A stretch of DNA of 64,000 nt from positions 992,001 to 1,056,000 of the forward strand of contig NZ_JANHMQ010000001.1 of the NCBI RefSeq assembly GCF_024609325.1, given 5' to 3'. The notes beneath the pieces were generated by a model. The model had not been told where the DNA came from, did no database searches, and saw only the letters and a list, made by a program, of their open reading frames with translations. This document shows positions 8,057 through 16,584 of this stretch, in pieces. Each line of letters starts with the position of its first letter. Position 1 is the stretch's first letter. The position numbers and the translations under genes are program-made. Source of the DNA: Geothrix fuzhouensis (GTDB lineage: Bacteria; Acidobacteriota; Holophagae; Holophagales; Holophagaceae).

Positions 8057-9076
8057 ATGCATCTCCCGCTCTCTTGTCTCATCCTCACCTTGGCCCTCGG
8101 CCCACTCTCAGCCCAGGAAGGCGCCGAGGCGGCTCGGCTCAAGCGAGTGGAGTCCCGCGTCAATAGCCTGGACTGGGAGCTGGATTCCGTACGGAAAGCC
8201 GCGGACGACCAGCTCTGGTTCCAGCGTCTGTCCGACGTGGCCGTGGTGGACAAGGTGACCTACACCGGGCCGCCGAACCCCCGGGGCGAGGAGACTTACG
8301 GCATCAAGAACCAGCGCCACCCCCTGAAGATCCAGCAGTACGTCTTCGTGCCCCGCAAGGCCGAGAAGGGCCGCAAGCTGCCGCTCATCGTGCTGCCTCA
8401 TGGCGGTGTCCACGGCGACTTCGGCACCTACCACGTCCACATCGTGCGGGAGATGATCGAGCGCGGCTACATCGTGATCGCGCCGGACTACCGGGGTTCC
8501 ACGGGCTACGGCAAGGGTCTGTACGATGCCATCGACTATGGCGGCCTGGAGATCGAGGACGTTGTAGCCGGCCGTGACTGGGCCGTGGAGCACCTACCCG
8601 TGGACCCGAAGCGCTGCGCCATGGTGGGCTGGAGCCACGGTGGCCTCATCGCCCTCATGGCCGTCTTCGACCACCCCGATAAGTTCGCCGCCTGCTATGC
8701 GGGCGTGCCCGTCTCCGACCTGCTCGCGCGCGTGGGCTATGCTGGCGAGGAATACCGGGACGACGCCGTGGTCCGGACCATGTTCGCCGGCAAGACCCCC
8801 AGCGAGGATGTGGAGGCGGTGCGGCATCGCAGCCCCGTCTGGAACGTCCAGAAGCTGCGCACCCCCCTGCTCATCCACACCAACACCAATGACCGGGACG
8901 TGAACGTGGTGGAGGTCGAGACCCTCATCAACGCCCTCAAGGCCGCCGGCAAGCCCTTCGAGAGCAAGATCTACCAGGACGCCCCCGGCGGCCACAGCTT
9001 CAACCGCATCGACACCACGCTGGCACAAGAGTCCCGCAAGGACATCTACGCGTTCCTGGAGAAGCACCTGAAGTAG
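8057..9076 (+). CDS. Secreted alpha/beta hydrolase, S9 peptidase-like
   Basis: This 339-residue protein starts with a signal peptide (MHLPLSCLILTLALGPLSAQ), so it acts outside the cytoplasm. The alpha/beta-hydrolase core follows: LPLIVLPHGG (oxyanion region), nucleophile elbow GWSHGG, an acid in NTNDRDV, and the catalytic His in GGHSF. The layout resembles prolyl oligopeptidase-type (S9) catalytic domains without the beta-propeller, so either a peptidase or an esterase is possible. The ATG at 8057 is preferred because it begins the signal peptide and has GAGG nearby. A strong hairpin ends the transcript at 9101-9129. Confidence 0.8.
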   Translation: MHLPLSCLILTLALGPLSAQEGAEAARLKRVESRVNSLDWELDSVRKAADDQLWFQRLSDVAVVDKVTYTGPPNPRGEETYGIKNQRHPLKIQQYVFVPRKAEKGRKLPLIVLPHGGVHGDFGTYHVHIVREMIERGYIVIAPDYRGSTGYGKGLYDAIDYGGLEIEDVVAGRDWAVEHLPVDPKRCAMVGWSHGGLIALMAVFDHPDKFAACYAGVPVSDLLARVGYAGEEYRDDAVVRTMFAGKTPSEDVEAVRHRSPVWNVQKLRTPLLIHTNTNDRDVNVVEVETLINALKAAGKPFESKIYQDAPGGHSFNRIDTTLAQESRKDIYAFLEKHLK

Positions 9077-9100
9077 GGCACAACGATCATCAGCGAAATA

Positions 9101-9129
9101 GAAGAAGCCCGGCTTTGCCGGGCTTCTTC
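9101..9129 (+). terminator. Hairpin after the secreted hydrolase gene
   Basis: A perfect 13-bp stem GAAGAAGCCCGGC / GCCGGGCTTCTTC has a 3-base loop. It starts 24 bases after the stop codon. There is no T-run, so termination may be imperfect or bidirectional. Confidence 0.7.
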
Positions 9130-9230
9130 GCGGGGGTCCGGGGGGAGGCTCCATCTCCACGAGCCATCAGGCGAGTGGGAGCCGCGCACGGCGTGGCGTT
9201 AGACGGAGGCGCGCAGCGCGGACCATAGAT

Positions 9231-9254
9231 CCCCGCCACGCAAGCGTGGCGGGG
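9231..9254 (-). terminator. Hairpin downstream of secDF
   Basis: An 11-bp perfect stem CCCCGCCACGC / GCGTGGCGGGG with a 2-base loop lies 16 bases beyond the secDF stop codon on the minus strand. It has no T-run. Confidence 0.55.
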
Positions 9255-9270
9255 AAACCCCCGGAGAACA

Positions 9271-12117
9271 TTACGCGTGCTGCTTCAACTTGTCCTTGCC
9301 GCCGAACCACTGATCCCAGTAGACCACCACGGGGCTGGCGATGTAGATGGACGAGTAGGTGCCGGTGATGACGCCGATGACCAGCGGGAAGGCCAGGTCG
9401 TGGAGGGCTGGGCCGCCGAAGAGCCAGAGGCAGACCGAGACGAACAGCACGGACAGGGACGTGAGGATCGTCCGGCCCAGGGTCTGGTTGATGGAGTCGT
9501 TCACCAGCTTGGTCACCGTGGCGCGGCGGTACTCCGGCCTGTGGCTGTTCTCACGGATCCGGTCGAACACCACGATGGTATCGGCCATGGAGTAGCCCAT
9601 GAGGGTGAGGAAGCTGGCTACCACGGGTACGTTGAACTCGTAACCAAAGGCCGCGAAGAGCGCCAGGGCCATGAGCATGTCGTGGATCAACGCCACGATG
9701 CCGCCCACCGCGAAGCTGGCCGTGAACCGGAACATCACGTAGACCAGGATGGCGCCCAGGGCCCACGCCACGGCGGTGAGGGTCTTGCGCGTCCACTCGC
9801 CGGAGATGCTGGGGGAGAAGCTCTCGTCCTTGAGGATGCCCACGGAACCCAGTCGATAGTTCTTCTGGACCGTGTCCCTCACCGCCTGCGGCAGGTCTTG
9901 CGGAAGCTCCCCAAAATTCTGGTAGAGGCCCGAGGGCAGCCGGTCCCGGGCAGTGATGATCTTATCCGCGAAAGGAGCATAGGCGGCTCCGAGGACGGTC
10001 TCATCACCCCCGAGCCCGGCAGGGTTAAGCCTTACCAGGGTGTCGGCAAGCGTCTTGGAACCTTCCAGGTTAAGGGCCGGGAGCGTGCTGCTCGATCCTT
10101 CGGGATCCATCTGCTTGAAGATGGCACGGAGGGCGTTGGCCTGGATGGTGCTGTCCTTCTGGTCCGCATCCTTCCTGGCTTTCACCTTCACGGAGAAATC
10201 GCGAATCGTCTTGTCGGCATTCTCATAGGCCACAACGGAGGCATCCGTGTAGCCGTTTTTAGCCAGGGCCGCCCGGATGATTTCGGGCTCCATGACACCG
10301 CGGAACCGCACCGTCATGTCATTGCCGCCTACGAACTGCATGCCCAGGTGGATGCGGTTGCTGTGGGTGAGATTCCAGGGCCGCACATAGAGGAGCGAGA
10401 TCAGGATGATGCTCCAGCTGATGGCGATGGCGGTGCCCTTGTACTTCATGAAGTCGTAGGACGAGCCCTTGAAGAAGGTGTGAGTGCCCACGGACAGGGT
10501 CTTGGCGCCTGGGTGGTGCTCGAGCACCCAGTCGTAGATGAAGCGGCTGATGTAGATGCTGGTGAACAGCGAGGCTACGACGCCCACGGTGAGGGTCACG
10601 GCGAAGCCCTTCACGGGGCCCGTGCCGAAGATGAAGAGCAGCAGGGCCGCGAAGAGCTGGGTCACGTGGCTGTCCACGATGGTCCAGAACACCCGGTCGA
10701 ACCCGGCGTCGATGGCGCCTGGCACGCTCTTGCCGAGGCCGAGTTCTTCTTTGATGCGCTCGAAGATGAGGATGTTGGCGTCCACCGCCATGCCCAAGGT
10801 GAGCACGAAACCCGCGATGCCGGGGAGCGTCAACGTGGCCCGGAAGGAGCCCAGCAGACCCATCATCACGATGACGTTCACGGTGAGGGCCACGATCGCA
10901 TTGACGCCGGACCAGTGGTAGAAGATGACCATGAAGCCGATGATGGCGGCGAAGCCGATGACGGCGGCCCGCACACCGGCGTGAATGGAGTCGCGGCCCA
11001 GGCCGGGGCCCACGACGCGCTCTTCCAGGAACTTCATAGGTGCGCGAAGGGCGCCGCTGCGGAGCTGGCTGGCGAGGTCGTCGGCCTCCTGGGCGCTGAA
11101 GCTGCCGCTGATGCGGACGGCGCCGCCGATGATCTTCTCCTTGGCGCTCAGCTCCGTGACAATCTTGCGATCAAGCACGATGGCAATGAGGCGGTTCTCC
11201 TCGGAGGCGATGCCAGTCAGGCGGGCGAAGTCATCATCCCCCTTCTTGTTGAGGGTGAAGTTGACCTCGTTGGCCTCGGTCTGGGAGTTGGAGGCCCGAT
11301 GCGAGTCGATAATGTCGGCGCCATCCACGGCCACGCGGCTCTCCAGCAACACCCAGCGGCTGATCTTCTCTTCGCCGGGTTTGGCCTTCACCGCCGGCTG
11401 GCCGGCGCGGCGGGCCTGGCGCTCGCTCTCGATCTCAGGGAACAGTTCGAATTCCTGGGGGATCTGGCCCTTGAAGAACTCCAGGGCCGCTTCCTTGGAC
11501 GGGAAGTACACCTGGGGGGCCTTGGCCACCAGGCGCTGTTCCAGATGACCAGGGGTGGCCAGAAGGGTCTTGATACGCTCCCGGTCGCCTTCCTCAATGC
11601 CAGGAATCTCCACCACGATGCGGTTGCCTTTGGCGCCGCTGGCGGTGATCTCAGGCTCCAGCACGTTGGCGGGATCGATGTCGCGGATGCGCTTCTCGAT
11701 GACCTCCAGGGCCCGCTTGTTGGCGTCGTCCTTGAGCTGCTTCTGGTAGGAGTCCTTCTGCGTGAGCTTGAAGACGTCCCCCTCGGCGGCAAAGGCGTAG
11801 CCGGGGAAGAAGTCCTTGGCGACCTTCTCCACCGTGGCCTTCTGGTCGGCACCCGCGCCGTCCACCCTGAGGACGTCGACATCCACGCGCACCGTGGCGC
11901 CCGGAAGGCCCTTTTCCTTGAGCCGGGACGCAAGGCGGTCCTTGCTGTCACGCAGGTCGGCCGCGAGGGCTTCCTGGCCCTGGACCTCAAGCTCGAAGTG
12001 GACGCCGCCCCGGAGGTCGAGCCCCAGTTTCACCTTGGACAGAGGCGTGAAGAAGTATCCGCAGCCGAACAGTACGGCGAGGACGATGGCGAGGCGCCAG
12101 AGGCTCCGCTTGGTCAC
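9271..12117 (-). CDS. secDF: Fused protein translocase SecD-SecF
   Basis: This 948-residue single polypeptide carries both SecD and SecF. The SecD half has a first membrane helix, GLDLRGGVHFELEV, a large periplasmic P1 region and the membrane block GMAVDANILIFERIKEE. The SecF half begins about residue 540 with GMQFVGGNDMTVRF and has YSMADTIVVFDRIREN. Twelve membrane segments are expected. SecDF uses proton flow to pull exported proteins through SecYEG. It sits at the end of a tgt-yajC-secDF operon, 71 bases after yajC. Separate secD and secF genes are the more common state. Confidence 0.95.
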   Translation of the reverse strand: MTKRSLWRLAIVLAVLFGCGYFFTPLSKVKLGLDLRGGVHFELEVQGQEALAADLRDSKDRLASRLKEKGLPGATVRVDVDVLRVDGAGADQKATVEKVAKDFFPGYAFAAEGDVFKLTQKDSYQKQLKDDANKRALEVIEKRIRDIDPANVLEPEITASGAKGNRIVVEIPGIEEGDRERIKTLLATPGHLEQRLVAKAPQVYFPSKEAALEFFKGQIPQEFELFPEIESERQARRAGQPAVKAKPGEEKISRWVLLESRVAVDGADIIDSHRASNSQTEANEVNFTLNKKGDDDFARLTGIASEENRLIAIVLDRKIVTELSAKEKIIGGAVRISGSFSAQEADDLASQLRSGALRAPMKFLEERVVGPGLGRDSIHAGVRAAVIGFAAIIGFMVIFYHWSGVNAIVALTVNVIVMMGLLGSFRATLTLPGIAGFVLTLGMAVDANILIFERIKEELGLGKSVPGAIDAGFDRVFWTIVDSHVTQLFAALLLFIFGTGPVKGFAVTLTVGVVASLFTSIYISRFIYDWVLEHHPGAKTLSVGTHTFFKGSSYDFMKYKGTAIAISWSIILISLLYVRPWNLTHSNRIHLGMQFVGGNDMTVRFRGVMEPEIIRAALAKNGYTDASVVAYENADKTIRDFSVKVKARKDADQKDSTIQANALRAIFKQMDPEGSSSTLPALNLEGSKTLADTLVRLNPAGLGGDETVLGAAYAPFADKIITARDRLPSGLYQNFGELPQDLPQAVRDTVQKNYRLGSVGILKDESFSPSISGEWTRKTLTAVAWALGAILVYVMFRFTASFAVGGIVALIHDMLMALALFAAFGYEFNVPVVASFLTLMGYSMADTIVVFDRIRENSHRPEYRRATVTKLVNDSINQTLGRTILTSLSVLFVSVCLWLFGGPALHDLAFPLVIGVITGTYSSIYIASPVVVYWDQWFGGKDKLKQHA

Positions 12118-12188
12118 GGGGCGCTCCTAACAGAAGGCGGGACGGCCCAACAGTGGTGCATTGGTCCCGGCCCGGCAGGTCGGGAAGA

Positions 12189-12500
12189 TCAGTTCTGAGG
12201 TTCTGATTCGTTGGCCAGGGACGCCACAGCGGCACGCCGGGCCTTCACCACGGAACCACCGAGCTTGAGCCAGATGTGCTTGTCCTCAACGCGGTCGATG
12301 GTGGCGTAGAGGCCGGAGGTCAGGACGACTTCGTCGCCAGCCTTCAGCTTCGACAGGCGGGCCTCCATCTCCTTGCGGGCCTTGCTCTGGGGCCGGATGA
12401 GGAGGAAGTAGAACATCAGGGCCATGCCGCCGATGAACACGAACTGGATCCAGGCCGGGCCACCACCGGCCGTGGGCTGCTGAAGAAGGGCGTACATCAT
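12189..12500 (-). CDS. yajC: Preprotein translocase accessory subunit YajC
   Basis: This 103-residue protein has one N-terminal membrane helix (about 17-35, FVFIGGMALMFYFLLIRPQ) followed by the conserved cytoplasmic part KLKAGDEVVLTSGLYATIDRV. YajC associates with SecDF in the inner membrane. It begins immediately after the tgt stop codon and precedes secDF, the classical order in many bacteria. Length and motif agree fully with the family. Confidence 0.95.
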   Translation of the reverse strand: MMYALLQQPTAGGGPAWIQFVFIGGMALMFYFLLIRPQSKARKEMEARLSKLKAGDEVVLTSGLYATIDRVEDKHIWLKLGGSVVKARRAAVASLANESEPQN

Positions 12501-13649
12501 CTAAGGCTCCTCGGTCTGCCAACGAGCCCGCACGGACTGGGCGAACGCTGGAAAGCGGTTTTCCAGCAGGGCCTGCCGCGCGGCGCGGGTGAGCCCAACA
12601 GTGTAGCTCAGGTTGTGGATCGTGTTCAGCGTGAAGCCCAGCAACTCGCCGCAGCGGAAGAGATGATGGAGGTAGGCCCGGCTGAAGGTCCGGCAGGTGT
12701 AGCAGGCGCAGTCCGGATCGAGAGGCAGGTCGGTTTCCCGGTGCCGGGCGTTCTTGAGGTTGAGTTTGCCCCGGCTGGTGAGGATCCGGCCGTGCCGGGC
12801 CTCGCGGCTGGGCAGCACGCAGTCGAAGAGGTCCACCCCCTGTTCGATGCCGAAGAGCAGGTCCTCCGGGGTGCCTACCCCCATGAGGTACCGGGGCCGG
12901 TCCTCCGGCAGCTCCTTCACGAATTCCGCGAGAACGGCGTTCATATCGTCCTTGGGCTCACCCACGCTGAGGCCACCCACCGCGAAGCCCTGGAAGGGGG
13001 TCTTCGCATCGAGCTCCATCGCCTCGGCCAGATGGCGGCGGCGGAGATCCAAGTGCGTGCCCCCCTGATTGATGGCAAAGAGCCCCTGGTGGGCCTGCAG
13101 CGGCACGGCCCGGCTCCGGGCCAGCCAGCGGGTGGTGCGCGCCATGCTGATTTCCAGCTTGGACCGCTCCATGCGCCCCGGTGGGCACTCGTCGAGGGCC
13201 ATGCAGATGTCGGAGCCCAGGTTTCGCTGGATTTCCAGGCTGCGCTCTGGCGAAAGGAACTGGGCACTGCCGTCCAGGTGACTTTGGAAGGTGACCCCTT
13301 CCTCAGTCATCTTTCTTAGAGAGGCCAGGGAAAAGACCTGGAAGCCGCCGGAATCCGTGAGGATGGGTCCATCCCAGCCCATGAAGCGGTGCAGGCCACC
13401 ATGCTGAGCCACCAGAGCGTCCCCTGGGCGGAGGCCCAAGTGGTATGTGTTTCCCAGAATCACTTGAGGGCCGATGTCTCGGAGCTGCGCCGGGCTGACG
13501 CCCTTCACCGTGCCCTGAGTGCCCACGGGCATGAAGGCTGGCGTTTTGACCTCGCCATGTGAGGTATGAAACTGGCCAGCTCGGGCCGCCCCGGGCAAGC
13601 CCCAGGCGCTGTGGGTGAATGAGAAATCGGGACTTGTGATCTTCGGCAT
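12501..13649 (-). CDS. tgt: tRNA-guanine transglycosylase
   Basis: This 382-residue enzyme swaps guanine 34 for preQ1 in tRNAs with GUN anticodons during queuosine synthesis. Seen are the catalytic region ILTDSGGFQVFSL, the substrate-pocket block GGLSVGEP, DLFDCVLPSR, and the zinc site CACYTCRTFSRAYLHHLF (three Cys and a His). The ATG at 13649 is used; a TTG eight codons upstream lacks a ribosome-binding site. It heads the tgt-yajC-secDF operon, with only the stop/start junction between it and yajC. Confidence 0.95.
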   Translation of the reverse strand: MPKITSPDFSFTHSAWGLPGAARAGQFHTSHGEVKTPAFMPVGTQGTVKGVSPAQLRDIGPQVILGNTYHLGLRPGDALVAQHGGLHRFMGWDGPILTDSGGFQVFSLASLRKMTEEGVTFQSHLDGSAQFLSPERSLEIQRNLGSDICMALDECPPGRMERSKLEISMARTTRWLARSRAVPLQAHQGLFAINQGGTHLDLRRRHLAEAMELDAKTPFQGFAVGGLSVGEPKDDMNAVLAEFVKELPEDRPRYLMGVGTPEDLLFGIEQGVDLFDCVLPSREARHGRILTSRGKLNLKNARHRETDLPLDPDCACYTCRTFSRAYLHHLFRCGELLGFTLNTIHNLSYTVGLTRAARQALLENRFPAFAQSVRARWQTEEP

Positions 13650-13910
13650 GGGGAGTTCCAGCTTTCTTAACAAAAATTAACAATGTCACCCTTTTGAAAC
13701 GCAGATGGGTGTTACGAAACCCGCCCAAAAAACGCCGAATGCCCTGTTCATGGGGCTTACGCACGTTATTCCAGCTTGACCATCCGCCCGCCCTTTGCCA
13801 TCTTAGCCGTTGGGCTTGCCCCAGTTCTTTATCTCAATCTCCGTAGCCGGATCGATGTTCCCGTCGATTCGGCTCGCTGTTTTTTCCCCTGGATCTTTCA
13901 CGGGAGTCGC

Positions 13911-14708
13911 ATGAGCAAAGATCCCAAGAAATCAACCCCCGCAAAGCCGGCCCCTCCGATGGAGACGCTGGAGGACGCCGTCTACAAGTCCTCCCTCGCA
14001 GCGGGGAACGACGCCATCAGGCGGGGCAACCCCAAGGTCACCATCCCCACGACGATTGCCATGTATGCGCTCTTCGCGCTCGTGGCCTTCCAGCTGGCGA
14101 AGCACACGGAGACTGGCCAGAAAGTGCTGAAGACGATGTCGATCGACCTCGCCGAACAGGCTGAGGCCGCACCGCCGCCGCCGCCGCCTCCCCCGCCTCC
14201 CCCGCCGCCGCCGCCGCCGCCGATGGCCGTGTCGGCCGGCAAGGTGGATACGACCCCCATCGACCCGCGCCAGGAAGTGGTGCCTGAGCAGGCGCCGAAA
14301 GAGCTTCCGAAGCAGGATCATTCCCTCGGCGGTGTTCCGGGCGGCGTGCCTGGCGGCGTCCCCGGTGGCGTCATCGGCGGCGTGGTTGGCGGCGTCGTCG
14401 GCGGTGTGGTCGGTGGCACTGGCAAGGTGGTGGACTTCGACTTCAGCCAGATCAAGGTGAAGTACCAGCCCCCCGCCCCGCCCTACCCACCCCTCGCCAA
14501 GATCGCCAAGATCCAGGGCACGGTGGTCGTGGAGATCGTGGTTGGCCCCGATGGCGTGCCCACCTCGGCCGTCGCGAAAGAAGGCCCCCCCCAGCTGCGG
14601 CCCACGGCCGAAGCCTACGCCATGCAGTGGAAGTTCGAGCCTGCCCTTCTGAATGGCGCCCCGCAATACGCGCGCTTCAAGCTGACGATGCCGTTCCGGC
14701 TGAGGTAA
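13911..14708 (+). CDS. tonB: TonB-family energy transducer
   Basis: This 265-residue protein has a cytoplasmic N-terminus and one membrane helix (about 45-64, TIPTTIAMYALFALVAFQLA). A run of 17 prolines (about 88-104) and a Gly-Gly-Val repeat tract (GGVPGGVPGGVPGGVIGGVV and on) follow as the periplasm-spanning part. It ends in a TonB C-terminal domain (YPPLAKIAKIQGTVVVEIVV to the end). It couples the ExbB/ExbD proton motor to outer-membrane receptors. GGGAG stands just before the ATG. The ExbB and two ExbD genes follow directly. Confidence 0.9.
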   Translation: MSKDPKKSTPAKPAPPMETLEDAVYKSSLAAGNDAIRRGNPKVTIPTTIAMYALFALVAFQLAKHTETGQKVLKTMSIDLAEQAEAAPPPPPPPPPPPPPPPPPMAVSAGKVDTTPIDPRQEVVPEQAPKELPKQDHSLGGVPGGVPGGVPGGVIGGVVGGVVGGVVGGTGKVVDFDFSQIKVKYQPPAPPYPPLAKIAKIQGTVVVEIVVGPDGVPTSAVAKEGPPQLRPTAEAYAMQWKFEPALLNGAPQYARFKLTMPFRLR

Positions 14709-14758
14709 CAGCCCCCTTTCCCACGTTCATAACTCTCCTCATTCCATAAGGAAATCTC

Positions 14759-15487
14759 ATGAACCTGCTTTACTCCCCCCTGATGCTCGGTCTCGCCGAA
14801 GGTGGCCACGACAGCTTCTCCGCGGCTGAGATCTGGCGCTCGGCCTCCATCGCCAACAAGTTCATCATCTCCGTCCTGTTCATCCTGATGGCCTACCAGA
14901 TCTACGTGGCCATCGAGCGCTTCGTGACCTACGCGCAGAGCAAGCAGGCCTCTGACAAGTTCCTGAAGCTCTTCATGGATACCCTCCGTCGTGGCGACTT
15001 CGAAGCCGCCAAGCGCGCCGCCACCACCCACAACAAGAGCCACATCGCCCTGGTGCTGAAGCACGGCCTGGACATCTTCCAGTACGAGAAGCAGCTCAAG
15101 ACCATGAACCCCAACCACGACGCCATCCAGCCCGTGGAGCGCGCCATCCAGCGCGGCACCGCCGAAGTGGTCGAGCTCCTCAAGAAGGGCATGAGCGGCC
15201 TGGGCACCATCGGTGCTCTGGCTCCCTTCATCGGCCTGCTCGGCACCGTGATCGGCATCATCAAGGTGTTCTCCGACCTGAAGACTAAGGGCGCTGGCGA
15301 CATCAACGCCCTGGCCGGCTCCATCGGTGAGGCCCTGGCCACCACCGCGCTCGGCCTGTTCGTCGCCATCCCGGCCGTGTGGATCTACAACCTGCTGACC
15401 ACCAAGCAGGATGTCGTCGTCACCAACATCAACAACGCGGCCTCCCAGATGATCGACGAGTTCATCCGCCGCGAGAGCCAGAACTAA
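14759..15487 (+). CDS. exbB: MotA/TolQ/ExbB proton channel family protein
   Basis: This 242-residue inner-membrane protein has a first helix near 37-52 (FIISVLFILMAYQIYV), a cytoplasmic loop, then the two-helix MotA/ExbB core with LGTIGALAPFIGLLGTVIGIIKVF and ALATTALGLFVAIPAVWIYN. ExbB pentamers form the proton path that energises TonB. It lies 50 bases after tonB with an AAGGAA ribosome-binding site and is followed by two exbD genes, so its role with TonB is well supported by context. Confidence 0.92.
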   Translation: MNLLYSPLMLGLAEGGHDSFSAAEIWRSASIANKFIISVLFILMAYQIYVAIERFVTYAQSKQASDKFLKLFMDTLRRGDFEAAKRAATTHNKSHIALVLKHGLDIFQYEKQLKTMNPNHDAIQPVERAIQRGTAEVVELLKKGMSGLGTIGALAPFIGLLGTVIGIIKVFSDLKTKGAGDINALAGSIGEALATTALGLFVAIPAVWIYNLLTTKQDVVVTNINNAASQMIDEFIRRESQN

Positions 15488-15546
15488 AGATCCGCCACCC
15501 AGCCCGGGGGCGCGAGCTCCCGGGCGATTTCTGAGGAGAACACACC

Positions 15547-16044
15547 ATGGATACAGGTGGTTCCAAGGGTGGGATGAAGTCCGACATCAACGTCACGCCA
15601 CTTGTGGACATCGTGCTGGTGCTGTTGATCATCTTCATCGTGATCACACCCGCCGTGAACAATGCTGTGAAGTTGCCGTTGTCCAAGCACGCCCCGAAGG
15701 TGGACCAGCAGGTGGACGCGGGCCAGAAGTACCTGACCCTCATGTTGACCTCCAAGCGCAACGACAAGTACGAAGTGACCGGCCCTGGTCCCGTGCTCAT
15801 CGACGACAAGGACGCCAAGGACGAACGGTTCTTCATCAATGACGAAGGCCAGCGCCAGAAGCTCGAGGATTACATCAACAGGAACGTCTCGATGCTTAAC
15901 GACAAGCGCGTGTTCATCAAGGCCGATGCGGATCTGCCCTTCAAATACATCAACGAGCTGTTCCAGTCCTGCCGGAAGGGTGGTGCCGACGAGGCCTCCA
16001 TCGTGACGAGCGAGGACAAGGACAAGAAGGAAGGGGGTAACTGA
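15547..16044 (+). CDS. exbD: ExbD/TolR family protein (first copy)
   Basis: This 165-residue protein has a short cytoplasmic N-terminus, the ExbD signature SDINVTPLVDIVLVLLIIFIV with the proton-carrying Asp in its single helix, and a periplasmic domain of about 125 residues. Its periplasmic part has an extra charged stretch (DDKDAKDERFFINDEGQRQ) absent from the second copy. Its start has GAGGAG upstream. The stop overlaps the next exbD start by one base (TGATG). Confidence 0.92.
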   Translation: MDTGGSKGGMKSDINVTPLVDIVLVLLIIFIVITPAVNNAVKLPLSKHAPKVDQQVDAGQKYLTLMLTSKRNDKYEVTGPGPVLIDDKDAKDERFFINDEGQRQKLEDYINRNVSMLNDKRVFIKADADLPFKYINELFQSCRKGGADEASIVTSEDKDKKEGGN

Positions 16045-16538
16045 TGGATGCCGGCGGCGCCAAAGGCAAGGCAAAAACCGATATCAACGTCACCCCGCTG
16101 ATCGACATCGTGCTGGTGCTCCTGATCGTGTTCATCGTGATGGTCCCTGGCCTCAGCAAGGCCATGAAGGTGGTAGTGCCCCAGGTCGTCCAGACCGCCA
16201 CTCCCCCCAAGGCCGATCCGAACAACATCCTAATCCAGGTGGATCAGGACGGCACCCTGACCCTCCAGCAGGACAAGATCGACGCCCAGGGCATCAAGGA
16301 CAAGCTGCCCGAGGCCGTGATGTTGCAGCCCCTCAACTACCGGAAGGTCTTCCTGAAGGTGGATGAGGACGTGAAGTTCCAGGCCATGGTGGATGTACTC
16401 GATGCCATCCGTGTTGCCTCGGATCTGGCGAAGAAGAAGTCCCTCGAGAACCTGGACAAGTTCCAGGGCCAGGATGGGGGCGACGTGAAGGTTGCGGTCT
16501 CTCTCAAGAAGCGGATCGTGGCTGCGCCGGTCAGCTAG
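16044..16538 (+). CDS. exbD: ExbD/TolR family protein (second copy)
   Basis: This 164-residue protein has the signature TDINVTPLIDIVLVLLIVFIV with the conserved membrane Asp, followed by a periplasmic domain. It is similar to the first copy in the helix but diverged beyond it, which suggests a heterotypic ExbD pair working with one ExbB. It is translationally coupled to the first copy and is the last gene of the tonB-exbB-exbD-exbD operon. A clear terminator follows. Confidence 0.92.
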   Translation: MDAGGAKGKAKTDINVTPLIDIVLVLLIVFIVMVPGLSKAMKVVVPQVVQTATPPKADPNNILIQVDQDGTLTLQQDKIDAQGIKDKLPEAVMLQPLNYRKVFLKVDEDVKFQAMVDVLDAIRVASDLAKKKSLENLDKFQGQDGGDVKVAVSLKKRIVAAPVS

Positions 16539-16555
16539 GCTTGCCCCGAACCACG

Positions 16556-16584
16556 AAAAGGGCCCCCATCCGGGGCCCTTTTTT
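16556..16584. terminator. Bidirectional intrinsic terminator
   Basis: An 11-bp stem AAAAGGGCCCC / GGGGCCCTTTT with a 5-base loop is followed by more T. The A-run on the other side makes it work for both the exbD operon and the convergent EamA gene. Confidence 0.9.

Noticed and set aside
9277-12198. A 973-codon open frame on the plus strand opposite secDF
   Set aside because: The minus strand encodes an unmistakable SecD-SecF fusion; the opposite frame has no recognisable domain and shadow-type composition.
13776-13805. A sigma-70 promoter (TTGACC, 18 bases, ATCTTA) before tonB
   Set aside because: The -35 is good but the -10 is poor and lies far upstream; it is too weak to list as a feature.
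14170-14223. The CCG/CCT/CCC run as a non-coding microsatellite
   Set aside because: It is in frame inside a TonB-type gene, where proline-rich linkers are expected; both flanks are coding.
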